Positions 34,938 to 45,192 of a DNA stretch of 64,000 nucleotides are shown in pieces. A program made the translations under genes and the position numbers. The DNA is from Prochlorococcus sp. AG-409-B05 (GTDB lineage Bacteria > Cyanobacteriota > Cyanobacteriia > PCC-6307 > Cyanobiaceae): assembly GCA_003216075.1 (NCBI GenBank), contig QCJK01000001.1:93678-157677 (forward strand), in the 5' to 3' direction. Below the pieces are notes generated by a model, which searched no databases, had not been told where the DNA came from, and saw only the letters and a program-made list of their open reading frames with translations. Numbering within the stretch: position 1 is the stretch's first letter; every line of letters begins with the position of its first letter.

Positions 34938-36454
34938 TCTAAAAGTAAAGGGTTAATAGCAATATGCTCCTCAAAGTGATCCGCAAGTAGATCTATTAGG
35001 GATTCTCTTTTTTTAGAATGATGTGATTGATTTAGAGGTAAGTCCTGTAGTCCTTTTTTTCTCCTGATTTGATTTAGCCAAAGTCTTCTCCAGGCTCCAT
35101 TATCAAAAATGCCATGTAAATAAGTACCGGCAATATTATTTAATTCTCCAATTTTATTCACCCAACCCAAATCAGAGTCTTCCATCATTGGTTCTAATTT
35201 TATTTTGCTATTTGTTAGGATTTTACTGTGCCCATAATGGACCTCAAATCCTAATACTTCAGTCTTAGAAGGCCAAAGTGAATCTAAATGACGTCTAGCC
35301 AAGATTTTTTTATTTTCAAATACAGTATGTATTGGAAGTAAATCTAACCCAGAAAAATATTTCATCATATTTGGTTGTTCTAAATCTTCATTACCATATG
35401 GATCTTCTAAGCTTGAACCAAGTATTTGCATCCCACCACAAATTCCAAAAATATCCCCACCATTTTCCGCAAAATCCTTTAATTGATTATCCAAACCTGT
35501 GCATTTTAGTTTTTGTAGATCTCTAATCGTCTGTTTACTCCCTGGAAGGATAACGACATCGGGGTTTCCTAAACATTCACCTGGTTCTACCCAACGCAAA
35601 TTGACAGAAGGCTCTGCTTCAAGAGGATCTAAATCTGAAAAGTTACTTATTGATAAAAATTTTATAACAGCTATTTCAATGTCAGCATTGTTTTTTTTTG
35701 CTTTTCGCTGAAGTAGATCCAAGGAGTCTTCTGGAGGAAAAGCCTCATTTATAAACGGCATAACTCCCAAAACAGGAATACCAGTATTTTGTTCAAGCCA
35801 ATGACGGCCATCGTCAAATAATTGACTCCGCCCTCTGAATCGATTAATCAAAAGACCTTTAATCAACTTACGTTCAACTGGAGACATCAATGCCAAAGTC
35901 CCTATCAATTGAGCAAAGACACCTCCACGCTCAATATCAGCAACCAGAATACACTTTGCCTTTAAAAACTTGGCTAACCTCAAATTAGTTAGATCTCGAT
36001 GTTGAAGATTTACCTCTGCAGGACTGCCTGCCCCCTCTAATACAAGTCTTCCTTGTTTATAAGATTCCCTAAGACTATTTAAACCTTTACAAATAGCCGC
36101 CCAACCAGAGCTAAACCATTCTTGATAATAAGTTTCAGCCATTGCGATACCAACTTTTTTACCAAGATGAATAACTTCACTTGTACAATCACCTTTTGGC
36201 TTGAGTAATACAGGATTCATATTGGAATGAGGTTCAATTCCTGAAGCCCATGCTTGAAGAGCCTGTGAATAAGCCATCTCTCCGCCATGTTCATCCACCC
36301 AGGCGTTATTACTCATATTTTGCCCCTTAAAGGGCAATGGAATTTCACCTTTACGAAGAAGAACTCGACAAAGTGCTGCAGTCATCAATGATTTCCCTGC
36401 TCCACTTGAGGTTCCAAGAACCATCAATGGTGCTGGCTTTGAATTAGAACTCAT
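34934..36454 (-). CDS. cobQ: Cobyric acid synthase CobQ
   Basis: Amidates the side chains b, d, e and g of adenosyl-cobyrinate diamide in cobamide (pseudo-B12) synthesis, with glutamine as donor. The N-terminal ATP site [17 protein letters not shown] and the C-terminal class I glutaminase (Cys in [12 protein letters not shown], His in YLHGIFDN) are visible. The ATG at 36454 (506 residues) overlaps the upstream gene's stop in ATGA; a longer TTG start at 36482-36480 would intrude on that gene. The order is Npun-type gene, cobQ, ferredoxin, an apparent three-gene unit. Confidence 0.95.
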   Translation of the reverse strand: MSSNSKPAPLMVLGTSSGAGKSLMTAALCRVLLRKGEIPLPFKGQNMSNNAWVDEHGGEMAYSQALQAWASGIEPHSNMNPVLLKPKGDCTSEVIHLGKKVGIAMAETYYQEWFSSGWAAICKGLNSLRESYKQGRLVLEGAGSPAEVNLQHRDLTNLRLAKFLKAKCILVADIERGGVFAQLIGTLALMSPVERKLIKGLLINRFRGRSQLFDDGRHWLEQNTGIPVLGVMPFINEAFPPEDSLDLLQRKAKKNNADIEIAVIKFLSISNFSDLDPLEAEPSVNLRWVEPGECLGNPDVVILPGSKQTIRDLQKLKCTGLDNQLKDFAENGGDIFGICGGMQILGSSLEDPYGNEDLEQPNMMKYFSGLDLLPIHTVFENKKILARRHLDSLWPSKTEVLGFEVHYGHSKILTNSKIKLEPMMEDSDLGWVNKIGELNNIAGTYLHGIFDNGAWRRLWLNQIRRKKGLQDLPLNQSHHSKKRESLIDLLADHFEEHIAINPLLLE

Positions 36455-36825
36455 CGCAGCCGTAAATTGCGATAAAGCCAAAATTGAATCCTTTCAAAGA
36501 TAGTAGCCTGTTTGGAAAATAATTCTGATCTCTTCTCCAAAATTTCTCTCCCTAACGGGGTTAATCGAATACTTGAAGTAAGCCCTTGTCCATCGACTTC
36601 TCTTCTAAGTACACCAACTTTTATAAGCCAAAGAAAAGCTGCTTCAACATCATTAATACCTTTAAACCAATTTAAACCAATAGCACAGTAATCAGTTTTT
36701 TCCTGAAAAGTCTTTCCTGCACTAAGCCCTTCTGATTTACAATCCAAATAAAATTTGTCATTAAAAGGTAGACATCGAAGTGTTTGGACTGCTCTTTCTT
36801 GGATTCGACGCTCAATTGAATTCAT
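36451..36825 (-). CDS. Npun_F0494-type conserved cyanobacterial protein
   Basis: A 124-residue soluble protein. It matches what I remember as the Npun_F0494 family of cyanobacteria, with the segment [26 protein letters not shown] near the N-terminus, then a winged-helix-like part around [29 protein letters not shown]. No function is known; the winged-helix resemblance is only by eye. The ATG start is at 36825 (GTG 36828 is immediately before it). Its stop overlaps the cobQ start in ATGA. Confidence 0.7.
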   Translation of the reverse strand: MNSIERRIQERAVQTLRCLPFNDKFYLDCKSEGLSAGKTFQEKTDYCAIGLNWFKGINDVEAAFLWLIKVGVLRREVDGQGLTSSIRLTPLGREILEKRSELFSKQATIFERIQFWLYRNLRLR

Positions 36826-36908
36826 CACTGACTAAAATTCAATAGTTTTTCATTCTCAACAAAAAATTAAAGCCTAACAAAAAGCAGTAATAAACTAAAG
36901 GAAAAAAA

Positions 36909-37544
36909 TTGCTAATACTTGCCTCTGCATCTTCTGCTCGTCGTAACTTGCTTAAGCAGGTAGACATCCATCATACTGTAATCATTAGTGGTGTTGATGA
37001 AGAAAATTTTCACCAGTCAGAGCCCAAGCAACTAGTAAAAGCTCTTTCCTTAGCAAAAGCACAAGCAGTTGCGAAAAGACTTCTAAAAAATAAAATAGAT
37101 GTACCTGATTATAGTCAAATCAATGCAGTACTTGGATGCGACTCGATTTTTGAATTTGAAGGAGAAGTTTTTGGCAAGCCTAAAAGCAAAAAAGATGCAA
37201 TCCTAAGGTGGACAAGAATGTCTGCAAAAACTGGTCAACTGCATACAGGACATTGCTTATTACTTAGAAAAGAATCTTCAAAAGATATAGGGTATTTAGA
37301 ATTTAACAATCCAATTCAAAAAGTAATATCAACACAAATAAGTTTTTCAAAGCTAAGCAAATCAGAGATAGAAGAATATGTAGCTACAGGAGAGCCTTTG
37401 GAATGTGCAGGAGGGTTTGCCCTGGAAGGGAAAGCCAGTATATTTATTGAAAAAATAAATGGTTGCTATAGCAATATTATTGGCCTTAGTTTACCTTGGT
37501 TAAGAAGTGTTTTATCTAGTTCTTGGGAGAATACACGAAATTAA
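36909..37544 (+). CDS. maf: Maf-family nucleotide pyrophosphatase
   Basis: A 211-residue Maf/HAM1-fold pyrophosphatase that hydrolyses non-canonical nucleoside triphosphates. Family motifs are LASASSARRNLLKQ at the very N-terminus, GCDSIFEFEGEVFGKPKSKKDA in the middle and a C-terminal GFALEGKASIFIEKINGCYSNIIGLSL. It starts at TTG 36909, next to a purine-rich tract. It is divergent from the cobQ operon. Substrate preference (dTTP/UTP or modified nucleotides) cannot be read by eye. Confidence 0.9.
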   Translation: MLILASASSARRNLLKQVDIHHTVIISGVDEENFHQSEPKQLVKALSLAKAQAVAKRLLKNKIDVPDYSQINAVLGCDSIFEFEGEVFGKPKSKKDAILRWTRMSAKTGQLHTGHCLLLRKESSKDIGYLEFNNPIQKVISTQISFSKLSKSEIEEYVATGEPLECAGGFALEGKASIFIEKINGCYSNIIGLSLPWLRSVLSSSWENTRN

Positions 37545-37641
37545 TATGGCCTGAAATGCATTTCTATTAATTATTATTTTAAATAAAGGGGATTGAAAAT
37601 CTTTATAGCTTTATAGGAGTAGTGATACTAAAAAAATTATC

Positions 37642-37675
37642 AAAAAAAAACCTCATCTTTTTCAAGATGAGGTTA
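37642..37675 (-). terminator. Terminator of the psbD-psbC operon
   Basis: On the minus strand, a 10-base-pair stem (ACCTCATCTT at 37650-37659 paired with 37664-37673) with a 4-base loop and a run of nine Ts (37642-37650). It lies 26 bases after the psbC stop. A textbook rho-independent terminator. Confidence 0.93.
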
Positions 37676-37700
37676 ATAAGAAAAGTTGATTTAGATCAAA

Positions 37701-39083
37701 TTAATCTAGATCAGGCATTGCATAAACAGGCTCATTCTTACGATCAATGCCTTTTTCAAAGCCAGCTGCTGCTGCACGAGCTCTACCTGCATGCCAGAGG
37801 TGACCTATAAAGGTAAACCAGCCTAGGAAGAACTGAGCGGCTGCAAGCCATTGGCGCAAATTAACAAAGTTAACTGCATTTGGCTCAGTAATAATTCCAC
37901 CAACAGAGTTAATGGATGCGTTGGGAGCATGAGTCATGTACTCAGCTGCACGGCGAACTTGCCATGGCTGAATATCATTCTGGAGTTTATCCAAACTCAA
38001 ACCATTAGGACCCCTTAAAGGCTCCAACCATGGTCCACGGAAATCCCAAAATCGCATAGTCTCACCACCAAAAATGATCTCTCCTGTTGGAGATCTCATA
38101 AGGTATTTACCTAATCCAGTTGGACCCATCTCAGAGCCAATCTTGGCTCCAATTCTTTGGTCTCGAACTAAGAAAGTGAAACTTTGAGCCTGAGATGCTT
38201 CCGCGTTTGTAGGTCCATAAAACTCAGAAGGATATGCAGTGTTGTTAAACCAAACAAATGTTGATGCAACAAAACTTGCGACACAAATACCTCCCAAGGC
38301 ATATGCGAGCAGTGCTTCCCCATTCCAAATGAAAGCTCTACGTGCCCAGCCATATGGCTTGGTTTGCATATGGAAGTGACCACCAAGTAACTCAAGTAAA
38401 GCTAGCCATAGATGACCTCCAACAATATCTTCCATAGAGTTCACTCCAACCATCCAACCATGTCCTCCCCAAGGAGTTGAGAAGAGATAGCCAAAAATGA
38501 CTTTTGGATCAAGAGTTGGGTTGATTAAATGAACTTCTCCTCCACCTGGTGCCCAGGTGTCATAAGCACCTCCCCAGAACATCCAGTTCAAAGAGAAAAG
38601 AAGAGAACCCAAACCAAGAACGCATAAATGACGTCCGAGGATTGTTGTCATCTGATTCTTATCCCGCCAATCGGTAGAGAAGAAGGGGAAAGCCTCTTCT
38701 AACTTTTCAGGACCAGCAAGAGAGTGCCAAACACCACCAAAACCAAGCACTGCAGAAGCTATTAAATGAACAACTCCTGCTGCAAAGAAGGGATAGATGT
38801 CTGTCACTTCACCACCTGCACCTATGCCATAACCAAACATGGCTACGTGAGGCATACAGATCAAACCTTGTTCCCACATAGGCTTGTCAAAGGTGAAATG
38901 ACTCACCTCGTAAAGCATCATTGCTCCAGCCCAGAAGACCATTAGTCCTGCGTGAGCTATATGAGCACCAAGAAGCTTCCCTGAGAGATTTATTAGTCGA
39001 GCATTACCTGCATACCAGGTATACCCAGACTCTTCAAAACTCTGTCCTGGAGCCTTAAGTATGTTATTAAAGGGCGTTTCCAC
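37701..39083 (-). CDS. psbC: Photosystem II CP43 protein PsbC
   Basis: The CP43 core antenna of photosystem II, a six-helix chlorophyll-binding protein of the thylakoid membrane. Start GTG 39083 gives 460 residues beginning (V)ETPFNN, the canonical PsbC N-terminus, followed by [30 protein letters not shown] strong SD (GAGGAGG) lies about 10 bases before the GTG. The gene overlaps the end of psbD by 17 bases, as in other cyanobacteria and chloroplasts. The longer ORF back to 39161 is an artefact of psbD overlap. Confidence 0.98.
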   Translation of the reverse strand: METPFNNILKAPGQSFEESGYTWYAGNARLINLSGKLLGAHIAHAGLMVFWAGAMMLYEVSHFTFDKPMWEQGLICMPHVAMFGYGIGAGGEVTDIYPFFAAGVVHLIASAVLGFGGVWHSLAGPEKLEEAFPFFSTDWRDKNQMTTILGRHLCVLGLGSLLFSLNWMFWGGAYDTWAPGGGEVHLINPTLDPKVIFGYLFSTPWGGHGWMVGVNSMEDIVGGHLWLALLELLGGHFHMQTKPYGWARRAFIWNGEALLAYALGGICVASFVASTFVWFNNTAYPSEFYGPTNAEASQAQSFTFLVRDQRIGAKIGSEMGPTGLGKYLMRSPTGEIIFGGETMRFWDFRGPWLEPLRGPNGLSLDKLQNDIQPWQVRRAAEYMTHAPNASINSVGGIITEPNAVNFVNLRQWLAAAQFFLGWFTFIGHLWHAGRARAAAAGFEKGIDRKNEPVYAMPDLD

Positions 39084-40122
39084 GGGGCAGTACCTCCTCT
39101 GGGAATACAAAGTTTTCGTGTGGCTGGTCAGCAGAAGCCATCCAAGCGCGCATGCCCTCATTTAGAAGAATATTCTTCGTATAGAAGGTTTCAAACTCAG
39201 GGTCTTCTGCAGCGCGAATCTCTTGGCTTACAAAGTCATAAGCCCTGAGGTTGACTGCAAGTCCAACTATTCCAATAGAAGGGGCCCACATACCCATTAC
39301 AGGTACTAACAACATGAAGAAGTGGAGGAAACGCTTGTTGGAGAAAGCAATACCGAAAATCTGACTCCAGAAACGATTAGCCGTGACCATTGAATAGGTC
39401 TCTTCTTCTTGTGTAGGGTCAAATCCAGTGAATGTTGTGCTCTTATCTGAATCCTGATAGAGAGTGTTCTGAACAGTTGCTCCGTGAATTGCACAGAGAA
39501 GTGCTCCTCCAAGGATTCCAGCAACACCCATCATATGGAAGGGGTTAAGAGTCCAATTATGAAAGCCCTGAATAAACAGGATGAAGCGGAAAATTGCTGC
39601 TACTCCGAAAGAAGGAGCAAAGAACCAACTGTGCTGTCCTAATGGGTAAATAAGGAAAGCACTAAGGAAAACGGCAATCGGAGCTGAGAAAGCTAGTGCG
39701 TTATAGGGACGAAGGCCAAGAAGACGAGCAATCTCAAACTGACGCAACATGAAGCCAATCAGAGAAAAAGTGCCGTGTAATGCAACAAAGTTCCAGAGGC
39801 CACCAAGTTGACACCAACGAACAAAATCGCCCTGAGCCTCAGGTCCCCAGAGCAACATGAGGCTATGCCCCATAGCATCACCAGGGGTGCTTACTGCTGC
39901 TGTAAGGAAATTAGCTCCCTCTAAGTAAGAGCTTGCTATTCCATGGGTGTACCAAGAGGTAACAAATGTGGTTCCAACGAACCATCCGCCTATTGCTAAA
40001 TAGGCTGTAGGGAATAAAAGAAGGCCTGACCAGCCAACAAAAACGAAGCGGTCGCGCTTTAACCAGTCGTCGAGAACGTCAAACCATCCTCGATCCTGTG
40101 CGCGTCCAACAGCGATCGTCAT
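39067..40122 (-). CDS. psbD: Photosystem II D2 protein PsbD
   Basis: The D2 subunit of the PSII reaction centre, which binds half of the primary pigments, QA and the non-haem iron. From ATG 40122 it has 351 residues beginning [21 protein letters not shown], then [19 protein letters not shown], with five membrane helices and the C-terminal [11 protein letters not shown]. The 15 residues upstream of this ATG are not part of PsbD. It is cotranscribed with psbC; the promoter must lie between 40122 and the divergent ycf4. Confidence 0.98.
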   Translation of the reverse strand: MTIAVGRAQDRGWFDVLDDWLKRDRFVFVGWSGLLLFPTAYLAIGGWFVGTTFVTSWYTHGIASSYLEGANFLTAAVSTPGDAMGHSLMLLWGPEAQGDFVRWCQLGGLWNFVALHGTFSLIGFMLRQFEIARLLGLRPYNALAFSAPIAVFLSAFLIYPLGQHSWFFAPSFGVAAIFRFILFIQGFHNWTLNPFHMMGVAGILGGALLCAIHGATVQNTLYQDSDKSTTFTGFDPTQEEETYSMVTANRFWSQIFGIAFSNKRFLHFFMLLVPVMGMWAPSIGIVGLAVNLRAYDFVSQEIRAAEDPEFETFYTKNILLNEGMRAWMASADQPHENFVFPEEVLPRGNAL

Positions 40123-40300
40123 AAGAGAAACGGTGCTGAGCTTTTGGATACCGAAAGACTTTAACAATCAAAACGTGATATTTGGGCAAAAATTGCTAAG
40201 ACCTGAAACCCCTTGTATTGCTTGTTGATTTTAGGATTGGTTTTCCGTTACACATTTTCTGGCTATATAGGGCCAAAATAGGTACTCATTTGGAGCTTTC

Positions 40301-40879
40301 ATGTCCGCCGATTATCAAGAGGGCTCTAAAGCAGAGCAGTTGAAGAAAACCCTATTAGTGCAAGAAGTTAAGGGGTCCCGAAGGAGCACAAACTTTATTG
40401 TGAGCTCAATGGTCAGTATTGGTGGAATTGGCTTTCTGCTTGCTGCCTTATCCAGTTATCAAGGACGAGACTTTTTACCTCTTGGCCATCCCGCAAGTCT
40501 GATTTTCATTCCCCAAGGACTGATTATGGGACTATATGGAATAGCTGCTTTTTTGCTAGCGATATATCAATGGACTCTTGTAGCAATGAATTTTGGAGCA
40601 GGAAGAAATTGTTTTGATAAGGATTCAGGGTTACTTTCAGTAACACGTAAGGGGTTCTTTAAAGAAATCAATTTACAAGTCAAACTAAAAGATATAAAAG
40701 CAGTGAAATTAGACGTAAGAGATGGAATTAACCCTCGTAGACGAATCTCTTTAAGGCTTCAGGGGCGAAACGATTTACCATTAACAGGAGTAGGAGGAAA
40801 ACTTTTACCTCTTGATCAACTTGAAGAAGAAGGGGCTGAACTTGCTGCCTTTCTTGAAGTCAATCTAGAAGGACTGTAG
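40301..40879 (+). CDS. ycf4: Photosystem I assembly protein Ycf4
   Basis: A 192-residue thylakoid assembly factor for photosystem I. Two N-terminal membrane helices (about residues 30-50 and 70-93) are followed by a soluble domain with [35 protein letters not shown], matching Ycf4. ATG start. It is divergent from psbD with about 178 bases between them; a TATATAG at 40264-40270 could be its -10 element. The next gene starts 3 bases after its stop. Confidence 0.94.
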   Translation: MSADYQEGSKAEQLKKTLLVQEVKGSRRSTNFIVSSMVSIGGIGFLLAALSSYQGRDFLPLGHPASLIFIPQGLIMGLYGIAAFLLAIYQWTLVAMNFGAGRNCFDKDSGLLSVTRKGFFKEINLQVKLKDIKAVKLDVRDGINPRRRISLRLQGRNDLPLTGVGGKLLPLDQLEEEGAELAAFLEVNLEGL

Positions 40880-40881
40880 AA

Positions 40882-41595
40882 ATGAAAGAATATATACATA
40901 AGAAAAAAACTATCAGCATAAAAAATATTCTATTATCTTTATTAATCTTCATACCATTACTTGCAAGTTGCAGTAGTAACCAAAGTCAAAGAGATAAATT
41001 CTCTTGTCAAACAATAGAATCCCCTTGTCTCCAAGGGAAGGCAATCGTTGAACTGACAACTAATAAAGGAATAATCACATTGGAAATTGATGGTGATGCT
41101 TCACCATTAACTGCAGGAAACTATGCAGACTTAATTGAAAAAGGTATTTACGAAGATACGATTTTTCATCGAGTAATAAAAGCGCCAGAGCCATTTGTGA
41201 TACAAGGAGGTGATCCTATCTCAAAAGATATATCTACTCCTAAAACACAATATGGAACTGGGAGCTATATAGATCCTTCGACAGGTCAAGCGAGGTTGAT
41301 TCCGCTTGAGATAAAGCTCCAAACAGAAGAGAGTCCTAGGTACAATCAACTTATAACCAATCCAAGTGAATTGACTGAGCTACAACTAAGTCATCAAAGA
41401 GGTTCGCTAGCTATGGCAAGATCAGAATCTTTAGGCTCTGCGAGTGCACAATTTTATATCGGATTGAAAAATCTTCCAGAACTTGATGGTCGCTACTCAG
41501 TGTTTGGTCGGGTAATAAAAGGAGTAAATGTTTTAGATAAAATAGAGCAAGGAGATGTAATACTAGAAACACGGCTAGTATCTCCAAATAAGTAA
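40882..41595 (+). CDS. Cyclophilin-type peptidyl-prolyl isomerase, lipoprotein
   Basis: A 237-residue exported isomerase. The N-terminus has a signal peptide ending in a good lipobox (LLASC, lipidated Cys about residue 30). The rest is a cyclophilin domain with GNYADLIEKGIYEDTIFHRVI, VIQGGDP and AQFYIGLKN. It probably assists folding of periplasmic or thylakoid-lumen proteins. It directly follows ycf4 and may be co-transcribed with it. It is convergent with ilvH, 17 bases between stops. Confidence 0.9.
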   Translation: MKEYIHKKKTISIKNILLSLLIFIPLLASCSSNQSQRDKFSCQTIESPCLQGKAIVELTTNKGIITLEIDGDASPLTAGNYADLIEKGIYEDTIFHRVIKAPEPFVIQGGDPISKDISTPKTQYGTGSYIDPSTGQARLIPLEIKLQTEESPRYNQLITNPSELTELQLSHQRGSLAMARSESLGSASAQFYIGLKNLPELDGRYSVFGRVIKGVNVLDKIEQGDVILETRLVSPNK

Positions 41596-41612
41596 TATAG
41601 CCAAGCTTCTAA

Positions 41613-42143
41613 TTAGGCCGGGAATCGACTTCCAGTAGACGATACTTTTAATAATTCTGTGTTTACTCCAGATGCTCTTTCAAGAGCAACTTTTCCAGTT
41701 CGAGCTATTTCGAGTATTCCATAAGGCTTAAGTAACTTCTCAAGAGCAACTAATTTCCCCGGATCTCCAACAACTTCTAGTGTTAAGGCTTCATCTGCAA
41801 CATCAACTACTTTCGCCCTAAATACTTGAACCAAATCTAAAATCACGCTTCGCTTAGAGGAAGGTGCAGATACTTTTAATAGCATTAGCTCTCTCTCAAC
41901 AGCAGGCAAGCCAGTCAAATCAAGAACCTGAAGAACATTTACCAACTTATCTAGCTGCTTGGTCATTTGTTGAAGAGTATTTTCATCACCTTCAACAACC
42001 ATGGTTAATCTCGATTGCCCTTGAGCTTCTGCAGGGCCAACAGCCAGGCTATCGATATTAAAACCTCTACGAGCAAAAAGGCCTGAAATCCTACTTAATG
42101 CTCCAGACTCATCTTCAACTAACACTGAAAGAGTGTGTTTCAT
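41613..42143 (-). CDS. ilvH: Acetolactate synthase small (regulatory) subunit
   Basis: The regulatory partner of IlvB in the first step of valine, leucine and isoleucine synthesis. The 176-residue protein starts with the ACT domain [38 protein letters not shown], followed by the conserved C-terminal half with [22 protein letters not shown] start, overlapping the upstream hydrolase's stop by 4 bases (ATGA). Confidence 0.96.
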   Translation of the reverse strand: MKHTLSVLVEDESGALSRISGLFARRGFNIDSLAVGPAEAQGQSRLTMVVEGDENTLQQMTKQLDKLVNVLQVLDLTGLPAVERELMLLKVSAPSSKRSVILDLVQVFRAKVVDVADEALTLEVVGDPGKLVALEKLLKPYGILEIARTGKVALERASGVNTELLKVSSTGSRFPA

Positions 42144-43132
42144 GATTCTTTCCTATCCCGATCTAAATTAAGTTCCAACCAGTTCATCACATACTTATTA
42201 AATTCATTAGGGGACTCATCATGAGGACAATGACCAGTGTTTTCAATTGCTGCCAAATTAATCCAAGGATACAATTTGACAATTAATTGCCCTATTTTGA
42301 TTGGTACTAGCCGATCTTGCAACCCCCATAAAAGAAGGATAGGAACCCGATCAATACAATTGCCTAAACATTTAAGTAACTCAGGGGCGGTAATAGAAAC
42401 TGGTCGAACTGTCATCCCAATACACATAGCCCTAAGAGACCTAGGAGCCGAAGATCTCAGAGCGGGTAATGTGACAATGCGAACCAAATCATAATCAAGT
42501 TCTATAGACCGACAGTAAGCACTCTGAAGAGCCTTCTTGATAATTCTTGTGCGAGCAATAAAAGGTACTATCAACTCCAAAGGAAGAAGCCAACAAAAAA
42601 TTTTCACCAAGAAATCTCTTAGTTTTTTTATAAAAGGGATTCCAAAAGAAGATCTTGCCTGAAGGAAAGCAGGATCAGGTAAAGGTGATGCAACCACTGC
42701 TGCGACAAGGTCCTTCCTGTGCACAAGTGCTGTAAGAGCAACAAGACTTCCTAGTGAATTTCCTATGAGGATTGCTTTGCCAAGACTTCCAACTTCAACT
42801 ACTTGCTCAAGAAAAGCTATCAATTGTTGTGACCAAATAAAATTGTCAAGTTTTCGAAATGTTTTAGCTCCTGGCTGATCGGATTCTCCAAAGCCAACCA
42901 AATCCATTGAAAAGACGCGGTAACCAGCCGCCGCAAAAAAAGCTGAATTATTTCGCCAATGGGCGCTACTAGCGCCAAAACCATGAATAAAAACAATTGC
43001 TGGGCCTTTATCTGGTCCAAGCAATCTCCAACGACATCGAAGACCTTCCCAATTCCAAAAATATGAGTCACCCCAATCCAAGCTATTCCTATGGCAGGCT
43101 TCATCAAAAGGCTGGAGGGGAATTACATCCAA
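42140..43132 (-). CDS. Alpha/beta hydrolase
   Basis: A 330-residue alpha/beta hydrolase-fold protein. It has the oxyanion-region [15 protein letters not shown] (about residues 50-64), the nucleophile elbow GNSLGS and a catalytic histidine in NTGHCPHDE near the C-terminus. The lid region (about 180-230) is hydrophobic. Substrate unknown; similar proteins in cyanobacteria are labelled haloperoxidase- or chlorophyllase-like without proof. It starts at TTG 43132, and its stop overlaps ilvH. Confidence 0.85.
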   Translation of the reverse strand: MDVIPLQPFDEACHRNSLDWGDSYFWNWEGLRCRWRLLGPDKGPAIVFIHGFGASSAHWRNNSAFFAAAGYRVFSMDLVGFGESDQPGAKTFRKLDNFIWSQQLIAFLEQVVEVGSLGKAILIGNSLGSLVALTALVHRKDLVAAVVASPLPDPAFLQARSSFGIPFIKKLRDFLVKIFCWLLPLELIVPFIARTRIIKKALQSAYCRSIELDYDLVRIVTLPALRSSAPRSLRAMCIGMTVRPVSITAPELLKCLGNCIDRVPILLLWGLQDRLVPIKIGQLIVKLYPWINLAAIENTGHCPHDESPNEFNKYVMNWLELNLDRDRKES

Positions 43133-43530
43133 AGGGAACTGAACCCAAACTACAAACCACTAGAAGGTTTAGCTGAATTAGAGCTCGATTAAGCTTTTTT
43201 CGAGGAAATTCAATTATTTCTAATATCAAAAGATTTAGATATTCCTATCTCCTGGAAATATTAAAGCCCATCAAAAGCTTCAAGGAGATAATGCCTACCT
43301 GATTTTCACCTGATCCACTTCTGAATTACTTATTACGCCATAGTTGCCCGAACAACCAGATCCGTTCGTCTCTTCAAGTTAAAACTCACAACGAGAATGC
43401 GTTGCAGCACCTTCTTAAGAGGCATCACTTCAAGCCAATTCCGTATAAATGCTTCCATCAAGCAACTACTGGATATCTATACAGCTAAAGTGTCTTTAGA
43501 ACAGAAAAAATTTGATCTAACTCCTGAAAA
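43133..43530. other. Intergenic region upstream of petM
   Basis: About 398 bases between the divergent hydrolase and petM. No gene, tRNA or strong hairpin is evident. The open frame running through 43397-43585 on the plus strand is not protein-like and overlaps petM out of frame. The region must hold the promoter for petM-ycf39. Confidence 0.4.
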
Positions 43531-43629
43531 ATGGCATCTGAAATCTTTGGCATCGCCGCAATTTTCTGGGTACTTATACCTGTAGGGCTTGCTGGTGGAG
43601 CACTTCTGTTAAGGCTCCAAAAAAATTGA
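43531..43629 (+). CDS. petM: Cytochrome b6f complex subunit PetM
   Basis: A 32-residue single-helix subunit of the cytochrome b6f complex. It reads [20 protein letters not shown] then [12 protein letters not shown], practically the PetM consensus. The ATG is at 43531, and it is 54 bases upstream of ycf39 on the same strand. Too short for ordinary gene calling. Confidence 0.96.
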   Translation: MASEIFGIAAIFWVLIPVGLAGGALLLRLQKN

Positions 43630-43683
43630 ACCCACGTTTTTTGAAACTTTAGCCTAGTCTCACATCCAGAAATGAAATTCCCT

Positions 43684-44646
43684 ATGCAGGTTCTGGTAGT
43701 TGGTGGAACCGGAACTCTTGGGAGGCAGATTGCTAAAGCTGCCATAGATGAAGGCCACCAAGTCCGCTGCATGGTCCGTACCCCACGTAAAGCAGCTTTC
43801 CTACAGGAATGGGGCTGTGAGATAACAAAAGGTGATTTGCTTGATACAGATTCCCTTGATTATTCTCTCGAGAAAATTGATGCAGTCATAGATGCTGCCA
43901 CAGGACGTCCAGACGATCCAAAAAGTTCTTATGAAATTGACTGGGATGGCAAGTTAAATCTTTATAGAGCCTGTGACCGACTTGGAATCAAAAGAGTTAT
44001 TTTCATGTCACTACTTAATGCAAAACAACACAGAGAAGTGCCTTTAATGGACATCAAATATTGTACTGAAAAGCTTCTAGAAGATTCCTCTTTCGATTAC
44101 ACAATCCTCCAAGGAGTCGCCTTTATGCAAGGAGTAATAGGTCAGTTTGCAATACCAATACTTGAGGCCCAAACAGTTTGGATTAGTGAAACTCCTTCTG
44201 AAGTCGCCTATATGAATTCACAAGACGTTGCACGCTTCGCTGTCGCTGCATTAAAGCGTCCTCAAACAATTCGCAAAAGTTTTCCAGTAACCGGTCCGAA
44301 GGCTTGGAAGCCCAAAGAAGTAATCGAATTATGTGAAGCATCTTGCGGGAAAAAAGGCAAAATCTTGAAAGTATCTCCCTTCTTTATTGAGTTAGGCCAA
44401 AAAATCCTTTCAGTATTTCAAGCCACAGCAAATATATCTGATCGACTTGCATTCTCAGAAGTCACAGGAAGCGGAGGAAGTCTTAATGCTCCAATGGAAA
44501 AAACTTACGAAGATTTTGATATCGACCCCAATGAAACCTCAACACTTGAGTCTTATATCCAAGAGTATTACTCAATGATTAAAAAAAGAATGAAAGAGTT
44601 GAATATCGATATCGATAAGCAAGAAAAGAAAAGAGTTCCTTTTTAA
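43684..44646 (+). CDS. ycf39: Ycf39, NAD(P)-binding PSII assembly factor
   Basis: An atypical short-chain dehydrogenase (NmrA-like), needed with Hli proteins for delivery of chlorophyll to newly made D1 during PSII assembly. The N-terminus carries the Rossmann VLVVGGTGTLGRQIAKAAIDEGH, then RCMVRTPRKAAFLQEWG and later ILQGVAFMQGVIGQFA. I use ATG 43684, twelve bases after an ATG at 43672, because the family starts MxVLVVGG. Placement next to petM and in a genome with hli genes fits. Confidence 0.92.
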   Translation: MQVLVVGGTGTLGRQIAKAAIDEGHQVRCMVRTPRKAAFLQEWGCEITKGDLLDTDSLDYSLEKIDAVIDAATGRPDDPKSSYEIDWDGKLNLYRACDRLGIKRVIFMSLLNAKQHREVPLMDIKYCTEKLLEDSSFDYTILQGVAFMQGVIGQFAIPILEAQTVWISETPSEVAYMNSQDVARFAVAALKRPQTIRKSFPVTGPKAWKPKEVIELCEASCGKKGKILKVSPFFIELGQKILSVFQATANISDRLAFSEVTGSGGSLNAPMEKTYEDFDIDPNETSTLESYIQEYYSMIKKRMKELNIDIDKQEKKRVPF

Positions 44647-44721
44647 AATATAAAAACCAGAAAAATAGGTGGCTTTTCCCTGGTTCATTTGTACTATGAG
44701 CCTGAACCGCTTTCTTGTCGA

Positions 44722-44937
44722 ATGTCCATAGTACAAATCAAAAACCTGAATAGGAGGCTTGAAAACCTAGCCAATGAAGCAGTCCATGAACTAAATAAGA
44801 CTTGTGGCCATGAGCTTTGGCAAAGCATTGGGTTTGATGCTTTTGATAGCCTGCAAGATTCTGAGCTGAGAGCAACAGCTAATTATTACTATGGTCAATG
44901 GCAAACCGTAAAAGAACTCAAAGAAGTTTTGAGTTGA
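44722..44937 (+). CDS. Small conserved hypothetical protein, 71 aa
   Basis: A 71-residue soluble, mostly helical protein starting MSIVQIKNLNRRLENLAN and ending KELKEVLS. A Trp/Cys-containing segment (KTCGHELWQSIGFDAFDSL) is in the middle. The frame can begin at TTG 44689, but ATG 44722 is more natural. I recall no function; it is likely a genuine cyanobacterial gene. Confidence 0.6.
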   Translation: MSIVQIKNLNRRLENLANEAVHELNKTCGHELWQSIGFDAFDSLQDSELRATANYYYGQWQTVKELKEVLS

Positions 44938-45192
44938 TTCGTACAATTATTAAAGACATAATTCAGATTTTTCATTCTGAGAGGAAATCCTTGATGCCGC
45001 TTTGCAGGACTGGGGTATAAGGTCATAAAGTAGACCCTCACTTAAAAGCAAAATATAAAGACCAAAAAATATTGATCTAGATTAGTTCAAGAACGATACA
45101 AAGCAAATTAGTTATATTCGTGGAATAAATACAGTAAAAAAGTCCATCAACAACTAAAATCGAATGTATGCATTCAGTATCGGAAACGACAA

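Noticed and set aside
39084..39161. Extension of psbC to 39161 (26 extra residues)
   Set aside because: Overlaps psbD in another frame; the canonical PsbC N-terminus begins at GTG 39083.
43397..43585. Plus-strand ORF of 62 aa upstream of and overlapping petM
   Set aside because: Out of frame with petM and not protein-like; the real gene here is the 32-codon petM.
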